NCBI GenBank assembly: GCA_018831195.1
Contig: JAHJDP010000042.1
Coordinates: 188,292-252,291 of the forward strand
DNA from: Candidatus Eisenbacteria bacterium
GTDB taxonomy: Bacteria; Eisenbacteria; RBG-16-71-46; CAIMUX01; JAHJDP01
Reading direction: 5' to 3'
DNA: 64,000 nt
The notes under the pieces were generated by a model. That model was given only the letters and a program-made list of their open reading frames with translations. It made no database searches and was not told the origin of the DNA. Positions 17,405 to 24,289 of this stretch are shown here, piece after piece. A program made the translations under genes and the position numbers. The first letter of the stretch is position 1, and the number at the start of each line of letters is the position of its first letter.

Positions 17405-19267
17405 ATGCCATCTCCTTTGGGAACCCGTCGGGTAACGAGACCGCGGATTACAAGAAGCCAGGTGCTTCTGGCGGGGCTTCTGATGGCCTTTCTGGCCGTT
17501 ATCGCCACGATAGGGCTCCTTCGCATTTATCCTCCCGGGCCCATGCAACCGTCACTGAAGCCGGCGGAGAGCCCGGCGGCTTCAGAAATTGAAAACCTTG
17601 AAATTGTGATTTTGTCCACTGAGGCGAATCATTCCTATTTCAAATCGTTTGGAGGCGATGAGACGATCATCCTCCAGCCATGGCAGGATCTTTTCAGAAA
17701 GCTTGGTATCAGAAACCGATTGATCCCCTCACTGGATGATTGGCAGGGGGAAGTGCTTCTGCTTCCGCACGCTTTCTGCCTTTCCGATCAAGAGTGCCTG
17801 CAGATTGAGCAGGGGATCGAAGATGGGGAAGGCGTCATCTTCGCCGGCGCCGCCGGTGTCAGGAATCCCAATGGAAGCTGGCGTGGGTGGGATCGGATGA
17901 AATCACTTCTCGGATGCACAGAGATCCGGGAATTCGAGTTGCAAGAAACGTCATTTATTTATATATCGCCTGACGGCCCAATCGGTACACGGTCTTTGTC
18001 CGGATATAGAATCGCATTGGACAAGCGTCCCTCGCAATGGGGGATTACGGGACTGCCCTCCGCCGCAGTCTGGTCTAATTGGATGCGCGAACCAAATCCA
18101 TACTCAAGCAAGCCTTTTTCAGCCGCCGCTGTTGGAGTGAAGGGAGCGGGCAGAATTGCGTGGGTCGGTTTTGATCCCGATCTCCCGACAGCGCAGGCCG
18201 ATAATATCAAAACGTCTTTAACATTTTTGCGGGAGATGATTCTTTGGTGCTCCGGAACTCCTGTCTCTGAACCGGATCTCTGGCCGGGCGGAAAGAAGAT
18301 GGCTTTGCTGGTGGTCACCGACACCGAGCATGAATTCGCCAATGCCCGGCATATCGATACTGTTCTCACATTCTATGGGATCCGCGGCGGCTTCATGTGC
18401 CTGAGTGATCTAGCCAAGAAGTATCCCGACATAGTCGAATCCCTTGCTGAGAGGCATGATATCGGCAGTCACAGTGATGATCATCAGCGATTTGACGGGC
18501 AGCCTTTCAAACAACAGATAGAACGCCTTCACCGCAGCTCGAAGGATCTCTCGCGTATAATTGGCCGGCCCATTCTCGGCTTTCGTCCGCCGCAAGAGGG
18601 ATTCGATCAGGCGACCATCAAGGCCATGGCTCAAACAGGATTCCAATATCTCCTGGGGAGCGGAAACATCGCCAGTGCGATGCCAGAGATTCTTCCCGCA
18701 CCGACAGCGGAGAATCCCAATGCCTTCGTTATCACTATTCCACGCGCCCAGCGGGATGATTACCAATTGCTTGAAAAGGAAGATGGTACTGAGATCGGTG
18801 TCCTTAAAAAGCTCCGGTTTGATTTTGAGAAGACCCGTTGTTTCAATGGGATTGATTATGTCAGCCTTCATACACAAGTCATGGGGAAGACCGAAAATAT
18901 AGAGGATCTTGAACAATTCCTTGCGTCGATTCCGCTCGAGGAACTTTGGATCAGCGGGCCCGATGGCTTGGCGAAATGGTGGATCCAAAGGCATGGCGTA
19001 AAAACATCGATACGGCGCGGGAATGATGAGTTTGCTCTCTTTATTGAGAATGGGGCTTCAGATGTTGTGGAGGGTCTCTGCGTGTGGGTCTGCCTGCCGG
19101 GAAACCCTGATCACCTCCAGGTAGAGGGAGAGATCAAGAATCTCCAGGGCCCCGACCCCCGCGGCGCCTATCGGATTGATTGCGGAACGATTCAATCCCG
19201 AGAAATGAGAATCATTCGATTGAAATCAGGATCGGGGGATTGGGCTTCGATGACAGAATTACCATGA
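17405..19267 (+). CDS. Membrane-anchored polysaccharide deacetylase (CE4-like) with N-terminal amidotransferase-like domain
   Basis: A 620-residue protein. One N-terminal helix (SQVLLAGLLMAFLAVIATIGLL) anchors it to the inner membrane facing the periplasm. Residues ~60-300 resemble a glutamine-amidotransferase-like or flavodoxin-type fold (VILSTEANHSYFKSFGG..., GEGVIFAGAAGV). Residues ~300-520 are a divergent NodB/CE4 deacetylase: VVTDTEHE replaces TFDDG, GSHSDDH gives the metal-binding HSxxH, GFRPPQEGF is motif 3 and YVSLHTQ the late His motif. A beta-rich tail follows. In the operon it would de-N-acetylate the polymer made by the GT2 enzyme, as PgaB does. The start at 17405 has AAGGAG upstream; an earlier TTG at 17375 is unlikely. 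Confidence 0.82.
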   Translation: MPSPLGTRRVTRPRITRSQVLLAGLLMAFLAVIATIGLLRIYPPGPMQPSLKPAESPAASEIENLEIVILSTEANHSYFKSFGGDETIILQPWQDLFRKLGIRNRLIPSLDDWQGEVLLLPHAFCLSDQECLQIEQGIEDGEGVIFAGAAGVRNPNGSWRGWDRMKSLLGCTEIREFELQETSFIYISPDGPIGTRSLSGYRIALDKRPSQWGITGLPSAAVWSNWMREPNPYSSKPFSAAAVGVKGAGRIAWVGFDPDLPTAQADNIKTSLTFLREMILWCSGTPVSEPDLWPGGKKMALLVVTDTEHEFANARHIDTVLTFYGIRGGFMCLSDLAKKYPDIVESLAERHDIGSHSDDHQRFDGQPFKQQIERLHRSSKDLSRIIGRPILGFRPPQEGFDQATIKAMAQTGFQYLLGSGNIASAMPEILPAPTAENPNAFVITIPRAQRDDYQLLEKEDGTEIGVLKKLRFDFEKTRCFNGIDYVSLHTQVMGKTENIEDLEQFLASIPLEELWISGPDGLAKWWIQRHGVKTSIRRGNDEFALFIENGASDVVEGLCVWVCLPGNPDHLQVEGEIKNLQGPDPRGAYRIDCGTIQSREMRIIRLKSGSGDWASMTELP

Positions 19268-19303
19268 GTCCTGATGGCGCTAACTCCAGAGGAAAGTATG
19301 CAA

Positions 19304-19336
19304 AGAGCCTGGCGGCCGAATGGGCCGCCGGGCTCT
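19304..19336 (+). terminator. Strong hairpin between convergent genes
   Basis: AGAGCC-T-GGCGGCC pairs with GGCCGCC-G-GGCTCT around a GAATG loop, giving 13 base pairs with one mismatch. It lies 37 bases after the deacetylase stop and 34 bases beyond the end of the convergent ExbB-like gene. The T tract is poor on either strand (TTGACC; TTTGC), so it may work as a bidirectional but imperfect intrinsic terminator or as an mRNA 3' stabiliser. Confidence 0.6.
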
Positions 19337-19369
19337 TGACCACTTTAGATGCAATTTCCGAAGCACAAC

Positions 19370-19747
19370 CTAAATCTCGAGTTTCCTTCGCCTTCGCTCT
19401 TCATGATTCTGCAGCACAAACCAGATAATGGCCGAAAAGAAGAGAAGATGGAGTCCCCAAAGCGTTGTGCCGAGACTCTCCCTATATCCCTGAGCCATGA
19501 TATTCGGCGAAACCTCCCTAGCTCTCATAATGGCGCCCATCGCATTGTAGAGTCCCTGGCACTGGCCGAGAATCCCCAGAATGGCGCTGATCGCGCCCCA
19601 GAAGAGGATGGCATGATGCCCGGTACCGGGAGCCCCCTTCTTTAAGAAGGTACAGTAGATCCGCCAGAGTGACAGGAAGATCAGGGTGATCGTGAGGGCC
19701 AGGAGAGGCCATGCATAAACGCCGCATTCCATAAAAAACTTCGACAT
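19370..19747 (-). CDS. Short MotA/TolQ/ExbB-like membrane protein
   Basis: A 125-residue protein with three hydrophobic helices. The segment LFWGAISAILGILGQCQGLYNAMGAI followed by SPNIMAQGYRESLGTTLWGLHLLF follows the ExbB/TolQ pattern (GLLGTVxGM..AF ... P..la.GI.eAL.tTa.GL). These proteins form the proton channel of TonB/Tol-type motors. It is shorter than ExbB (about 240 residues), having one helix before the core, and no ExbD-like partner is adjacent, so its motor function is uncertain. GGAGG lies 7 nt before the ATG. It follows the PadR/HAAS pair in the same direction. Confidence 0.65.
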   Translation of the reverse strand: MSKFFMECGVYAWPLLALTITLIFLSLWRIYCTFLKKGAPGTGHHAILFWGAISAILGILGQCQGLYNAMGAIMRAREVSPNIMAQGYRESLGTTLWGLHLLFFSAIIWFVLQNHEERRRRKLEI

Positions 19748-19786
19748 AAAAGACCTCCAATAGTGACCGCGTTAGAATACGCTTTG

Positions 19787-20551
19787 TTAAATTCCATTTG
19801 GAGTTTGCCACCCCAATAAGCCATCGGCTTCGGCGCGTACGATACGGGTGACACTGCTTGATAGAAGAAACCAAATAAGCCCCGTTATGACGGCCGCGAA
19901 CAGGCAGACAATCCCGGCGGCTGCGCTCTGCCGCACGGCTTCAGCCATTCCGGTGCCCGACGGTTTTATATATAGAGTCATGAATAGGTATGAGGCGGTC
20001 AGCGTCACAAGAAAGGCGATGACCCCCACAAAGGCGTTGAGTCCGGCCATAACCAGTAAAGGCGTCAGGCCTGAATGCAGGTTGCGGACCCTGTAGTCCT
20101 TCTTGATGAAAAGAGTGTAAATTTTCTTAAGCATCAGATAGATCGTTGCGGTAGAGGTTCCCAGAACCGGCCAGACCATGGGACCGGCATCGGCGAAGGG
20201 CCGGGCGGTCAGTAAAATATGTCCGGTGGTCACACCCATAAACAGAAGCAGAATAATCAGTGTGGTTTGTTCCCAGCGGGATTGGGCTTGAGACGATAAG
20301 CGATCCAGGAATCTCTTGATCGGTGATTGATGAACCTCGATCAGGTCGGCGAGGGCTTCATCGGAAATATTGAGTATCCCGGCGACCCGCTCTTCGGCCT
20401 CCCGCTCGGATAAGCCGCTCTCCCTGTAATGACGGTGCAACTCTTCCATGTCGGCGGCGATCTCAAGAATGATTCTCGACTTCACCGGTTGCGGCAAATC
20501 CAGGCGTTCATGTATCCGCCGGAGATGTTCGGCGTATCGATATTCCGTCAT
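19787..20551 (-). CDS. HAAS/DUF1700-like membrane protein, PadR partner
   Basis: A 254-residue protein. The first ~85 residues are helical and charged (YRYAEHLRRIHERLDLPQPVKSR..., HYRESGLSEREAEERVAGIL), like the HAAS domain that in other bacteria sits on membrane proteins encoded next to PadR regulators. Four hydrophobic helices follow (TTLIILLLFMGVTTGHILL, WPVLGTSTATIYLML, LVMAGLNAFVGVIAFLVTL, IVCLFAAVITGLIWFLL). Its ATG overlaps the PadR stop by four bases (ATGA), showing translational coupling. In related pairs the membrane protein is regulated with, or acts as a partner of, the PadR protein; the exact role here is unknown. Confidence 0.7.
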   Translation of the reverse strand: MTEYRYAEHLRRIHERLDLPQPVKSRIILEIAADMEELHRHYRESGLSEREAEERVAGILNISDEALADLIEVHQSPIKRFLDRLSSQAQSRWEQTTLIILLLFMGVTTGHILLTARPFADAGPMVWPVLGTSTATIYLMLKKIYTLFIKKDYRVRNLHSGLTPLLVMAGLNAFVGVIAFLVTLTASYLFMTLYIKPSGTGMAEAVRQSAAAGIVCLFAAVITGLIWFLLSSSVTRIVRAEADGLLGWQTPNGI

Positions 20552-20883
20552 TTCTCCTCCACAATGTTAAAGAAAATTTCGAAAAAGCCCCGCCAGGCTT
20601 CCCGCAGAAGCCGGGCTTCTTTCTGCCCTTTGGAGGTCAATGAGTAACTCTTGCGCTGTCTCTTCCCGTCGCCCGGTGTCCAAGATCCTTTGATCAGTCC
20701 GTCTTTTTCCAGTTTGTGCAGGATGGGGTAGAGGGTTCCGTGATTGAATCGGAAATGGCCCCGGCTCTTTTCCTCGATTTCCAGGGCCAGTTGATAACCG
20801 TGCCGGGGGCCGGATGACAAAATGGCCAGGAGTAGAATTTCATTGCAGCTCTTCGTCAGGTTTTGGATCTCGAGCGCGGACAC
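20548..20883 (-). CDS. PadR family transcriptional regulator
   Basis: A 111-residue winged-helix regulator. The core LLLAILSSGPRHGYQLALEIEE, FRFNHGTLYPILHKLEKDGLIKGSW and RKSYSLTSKGQKEARLL is the standard PadR signature (HGY, GTLYPxLxxLExxGLI, YxLTxxG). The C-terminal helix is short, as in subfamily-2 PadRs. It starts at a GTG at 20883 with GGAGG 8 nt upstream. It is co-transcribed with the HAAS-like membrane gene it overlaps and is probably autoregulated through the palindrome at 20909-20927. Confidence 0.9.
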   Translation of the reverse strand: MSALEIQNLTKSCNEILLLAILSSGPRHGYQLALEIEEKSRGHFRFNHGTLYPILHKLEKDGLIKGSWTPGDGKRQRKSYSLTSKGQKEARLLREAWRGFFEIFFNIVEEK

Positions 20884-20908
20884 TGGGAAATCCTCCCCAT
20901 GAGTACTT

Positions 20909-20927
20909 ATATATAGTCTCTATATAT
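20909..20927. promoter_or_regulatory. Palindromic AT-rich operator, likely PadR site
   Basis: ATATATAG-TCT-CTATATAT is a perfect 8-bp inverted repeat about 25-45 bases upstream of the PadR start codon, in the promoter position. PadR proteins bind AT-rich dyads of this size, so autoregulation is likely. A TATAAT on the plus strand at 20938-20943 may belong to the divergent gene at 21150, but I see no matching -35 box. Confidence 0.55.
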
Positions 20928-21149
20928 CGACTATCTATATAATCGCCCCAGCCTCCATATCTGTCAAGCGGGGGCCGTGACTTTTTTTCAAATGGGCCGA
21001 CCGTGGGGCGCCTTTTAATCTCAAGGTACGCAAAAAGATACGCCGGGCCTTGTCAGTCCCCTCGATTCCGGGAACAATTCCCTCTGACCGTGTTAGGAAG
21101 GGGGGCGTCCCAAGATCTTGGAGGTCAACAAAATCCAGGGGGTCTGTGA

Positions 21150-22271
21150 ATGAGCGGTTCAGCGCATCGTTTTATCGGTTTTCCCATCCAACGGCCGACC
21201 CTTCTCCTCGATGAAGCGCGGGCGAAGCGGAATATCGCCCGGATGGTGGAGAAGGCCCGCCGCGCCGGCGTGCATTTGAGACCGCATTTCAAGACGCATC
21301 AATCGGTGGAAATCGGTGCGTGGTTCAAAGCCATGGGCGTTGAATCGATCACTGTCTCTTCGGTTGAGATGGCCGAGGCTTTCGCTGAGGCCGGCTGGAC
21401 CGATATCACCATTGCCTTCCCGGTCAATCTTCCGCAGCTCGATTCCATCCGGACCTTGGCTTCAGAGATTGATCTCGGACTTCTCGTCGATGCCGAGGCA
21501 TCGGCGATCGCGCTATCCGAGATCCCCTCTTCTGGGCTCAATGTCTGGATCAAAATTGATGCGGGTTATGGCCGGGCGGGTGTCCCCTGGGATGACACTG
21601 AAAAGATCGCCGTCATCGCAGGCATTCTGCGGCGATCTCCGAAAACGCATTTCGAGGGTATCCTGACTCACAGCGGCCACAGTTATCATCAGAGGTCCCG
21701 TGATGGAGTTCTGGCCATTCATACAGAATCGGCGAATCGAATGAAATCGGTTAAGACAGCGCTGTTGGAGCGGGGCCATACCGGGTGCAAAATTTCGATC
21801 GGCGACACGCCGACCAGTGTGCTTGCGGATGATTTTTCAGGAATCGATGAAATCCGGCCCGGCAATTTTGTCTTCTATGATCTTATGCAGCGGGCCATCG
21901 GTTCTTGCGGTGATGATGAGATCGCGGTCGCCGTTGCCTGTCCCGTTGTCGGAAAGTATCGACATCGCCGCCAGATTCTCATCTATGGCGGTGCGGTGCA
22001 TCTTTCCAAAGAGCACCTTTTGGTAGATAATGAACAAGATATCTTCGGTTGCCTCTCTTTGATCCCTGCTGAATCGCTTGGATCTCCCGATTGGCGGGCG
22101 CCGTTGGTCTCCCTTTCACAAGAACATGGATTGGTGGAAGTAACAGAGGAAATTTTCAATGATCTGTCAATCGGCGATGTTGTTCTTGTACTACCGGTCC
22201 ACTCATGTCTGACCTGTGACCTCCATAGGGAATACTGGACGCTGGGTGGAGCCCGAATATCGAGGATATAA
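21150..22271 (+). CDS. PLP-dependent D-threonine aldolase / D-serine dehydratase-like enzyme
   Basis: A 373-residue fold-type III PLP enzyme (alanine-racemase-like barrel plus C-terminal beta domain). The PLP lysine is Lys48 in LRPHFKTHQS. The barrel strands SITVSSVEMAEAF, LNVWIKIDAGYGRAGV and ILTHSGHSY match this family. The C-terminal VLPVHSCLTCDLH holds the His and Cys that bind the divalent metal in D-threonine aldolases and eukaryotic-type D-serine dehydratases. It acts on a D-3-hydroxy amino acid; which one cannot be read from the sequence. It has GC-rich codon use like its neighbours and is followed by a beta-lactamase-family gene 35 bases downstream. Confidence 0.85.
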   Translation: MSGSAHRFIGFPIQRPTLLLDEARAKRNIARMVEKARRAGVHLRPHFKTHQSVEIGAWFKAMGVESITVSSVEMAEAFAEAGWTDITIAFPVNLPQLDSIRTLASEIDLGLLVDAEASAIALSEIPSSGLNVWIKIDAGYGRAGVPWDDTEKIAVIAGILRRSPKTHFEGILTHSGHSYHQRSRDGVLAIHTESANRMKSVKTALLERGHTGCKISIGDTPTSVLADDFSGIDEIRPGNFVFYDLMQRAIGSCGDDEIAVAVACPVVGKYRHRRQILIYGGAVHLSKEHLLVDNEQDIFGCLSLIPAESLGSPDWRAPLVSLSQEHGLVEVTEEIFNDLSIGDVVLVLPVHSCLTCDLHREYWTLGGARISRI

Positions 22272-22306
22272 TCACACGGAAACCGGGAACGCTCTCCGGA
22301 GGATTT

Positions 22307-23440
22307 ATGAAACGCATTGTTTCAGGTCTCCTAAGACCCGTTTGTATTGTCTTGTTGTTATCAGCGGCCGCGATGTCCTGTCCGGCCCAGGCTGACCTAT
22401 CGACCGACTCCAAGGATTCGTATGCTCGGGCGATAAGTCAGAGCCGGGAAGCGATCCGGAAGATGATGGAATCTTCCGGTGTCCCTGGTGTGAGTGTGGC
22501 GGTTTTCATCGATGATCGTGAAATTTGGTCCGAACCGTTTGGATTTTCGGATATCGAACAAAAAATTCCGGTGACAAAAGAGACCAAGTTTGGTATCGGC
22601 AGCATCTCAAAGGTGCTGACGACGGCTCTTTGCGCCCGGCTGGTCGATGAGGGGAAACTGGATTGGGATGCTCCAATCGAAAAATATCTGCCCGGTTTTG
22701 AGCATGGGGGTCACGGGATCTCGATCCGGCAGATCGCATCTCATCTGAGCGGCCTGCCCACTGGTTTTGATAAGGAATATATGTATACCACTCGGCACTT
22801 CGAGACGACGCAAGAGGTGCTGGATCTTTATCTTCAACAACCGCTGGAAGATATCCCGGGAGAGCGGGTTCTCTACGCAACGACCTCTTATACCGTTATC
22901 GCCGCCGTTATTGAGAGTGTCCTGAAGAAGAACTTCCTGAGCTGCATGGATGAATTCCTGCTGCAGCCCTTGAAGCTGACCCATACGGTGCCGAATGACA
23001 GGCTGAAGGAGATACCAAACTGCACAGAGTTCTATGTGGGCAATCGGAAAAAGGAAATATCCAAGGCCGACTTCCATGATCCGAGCTATAAATGGGCCGG
23101 CGCCGGCTATCTATCCACCGCTGATGATATGGCCCGCTTCGGATCGGCGCTTCTGAACTCAGACTATCTCCGGCCTGAAACGGTGCAAGATATCTTCAAC
23201 CGCCAATTGACCAATGAGGGGGGACTGACCCGCTATGCCATTGGATGGGAGATAGGAACCGCTGAGAAGGGGAAAAAGATCCTCATAAAATCGGGCGGCG
23301 GCCCCGGGATTTCTTCTTATCTCGCCGTTTATCCCGAGGAGGGCATGGTGGTGGCCATCCTCTCGAATATGTCAAAGGCGCCGGTAAGCGGGCGGCTCTT
23401 CAAGCAGATCTCTGATGCTTTTCTGGAAGCAAAAGAATGA
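22307..23440 (+). CDS. Secreted beta-lactamase-family (class C/PBP4*-like) serine hydrolase
   Basis: A 377-residue exported serine hydrolase. After a signal peptide (MKRIVSGLLRPVCIVLLLSAAAMS), the catalytic Ser99-x-x-Lys102 lies in FGIGSISKVLT. A Tyr motif lies in VLYATTSYTVIAA, and the third box is IKSGGGPGISSY, corresponding to the H/KSG motif of class C enzymes and D-Ala-D-Ala peptidases or esterases. Without the R61-type context the substrate is open: peptidoglycan peptide, D-amino-acid peptide or ester. CCGGAGG precedes the ATG. The next gene overlaps by four bases (ATGA), so translation is coupled. Confidence 0.87.
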   Translation: MKRIVSGLLRPVCIVLLLSAAAMSCPAQADLSTDSKDSYARAISQSREAIRKMMESSGVPGVSVAVFIDDREIWSEPFGFSDIEQKIPVTKETKFGIGSISKVLTTALCARLVDEGKLDWDAPIEKYLPGFEHGGHGISIRQIASHLSGLPTGFDKEYMYTTRHFETTQEVLDLYLQQPLEDIPGERVLYATTSYTVIAAVIESVLKKNFLSCMDEFLLQPLKLTHTVPNDRLKEIPNCTEFYVGNRKKEISKADFHDPSYKWAGAGYLSTADDMARFGSALLNSDYLRPETVQDIFNRQLTNEGGLTRYAIGWEIGTAEKGKKILIKSGGGPGISSYLAVYPEEGMVVAILSNMSKAPVSGRLFKQISDAFLEAKE

Positions 23441-23814
23441 GTGAGGCGCCGAGCCGATACATTGGGGAAACGATCGAAGTCGGCTTTGACAAGAAACCTG
23501 AGTTTGAGAAGAAGCCCGGATGTCCCAAACGATTTATCTGGCGCAGCCGTCCGTATGAAATTGCGGCATTGTTAAAGGAATGGCATGACTACAGGCGCAG
23601 GGATCGAATGGCCCACAATATGCGCCCTAGTCACGCCGCGGCGGCCGAGAGCCGCGGGTCGTGGGGTGTCGGGCGGGATTATTTCCGGGTGCGGACCGCA
23701 TCAGATCGAATTTTTGATATCTATTTCGACCGGGCGCCAAGGGGCACGGCGCAGCGCAAAGGGATCTGGCGGCTATTCCGTGAAGTTTTTAATGAAGAGG
23801 AAGAATGTCCATGA
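23437..23814 (+). CDS. DUF6504-like protein
   Basis: A 125-residue basic protein. The pattern RYIGETIEV near the N-terminus, PKRFIWRSRPYEIAALLKEWHDY in the middle and DYFRVRTASDRIFDIYFDRAP toward the end matches the small DUF6504 family, which in other bacteria is sometimes found near Y-family DNA polymerase genes. Its function is not established. It has no signal or membrane helix. It overlaps the stop of the serine hydrolase by 4 bases and is followed by the YedF-like gene after 28 bases. Recalling the DUF number is from memory and would need a profile search. Confidence 0.6.
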   Translation: MSEAPSRYIGETIEVGFDKKPEFEKKPGCPKRFIWRSRPYEIAALLKEWHDYRRRDRMAHNMRPSHAAAAESRGSWGVGRDYFRVRTASDRIFDIYFDRAPRGTAQRKGIWRLFREVFNEEEECP

Positions 23815-23842
23815 CGCATCTTGAAAAGGAGAAAGGCAGTTT

Positions 23843-24220
23843 ATGACCGGACAAGCGAAATCAAACGGTGTAACCGGAGCCGATGCGGCCGTCCTCGCCA
23901 TATCGAGTGATACAATGGGCCGGGGCGACGAGGCATTGGGCGCGATTCTGATCCGCAGTTTCTTCCATACGGTGGGCGAAGCGGAACAGGATCCCGGCGC
24001 TGTTATCTTCTACAACACAGGCGTCAAGCTGGTCATCGAGGGATCCCCGATTCTCGATGATCTTCAAAAACTCGCCGGCAGAGGAGTCAAGATATTGGCG
24101 TGCGGCACCTGTCTTGGACATTTTGGCCTCAAAGAAAAAATCGTCGTGGGGGAGATATCCAACATGTATGCGATCACCGAGATACTGATGGGACCCGGGA
24201 AGGTTGTAAACCTAGGATAG
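23843..24220 (+). CDS. YedF-like C-terminal (DsrE-type) domain protein
   Basis: A 125-residue cytoplasmic protein matching the C-terminal half of the 'selenium metabolism' protein YedF. Seen: VLAISSDTMGRGDEALGAILIRSFF, AVIFYNTGVKL, and the conserved cysteine loop ILACGTCLGHFGLKEKI followed by GEISNMYAITEIL. Typical YedF has an N-terminal TusA domain with a persulfide-carrying Cys-Pro motif; that half is absent. A role in sulfur or selenium relay is family inference. AAGGAG lies upstream of the ATG. It converges on the FlgD-tailed secreted protein, about 70 bases away, with no clear terminator between. Confidence 0.8.
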   Translation: MTGQAKSNGVTGADAAVLAISSDTMGRGDEALGAILIRSFFHTVGEAEQDPGAVIFYNTGVKLVIEGSPILDDLQKLAGRGVKILACGTCLGHFGLKEKIVVGEISNMYAITEILMGPGKVVNLG

Positions 24221-24289
24221 ATCTTCATTCTGGGCTAAAGGTCATGTTCCCCGCGCCTTGTGCTAACGATCCCTTGGACAGACGGCGTT

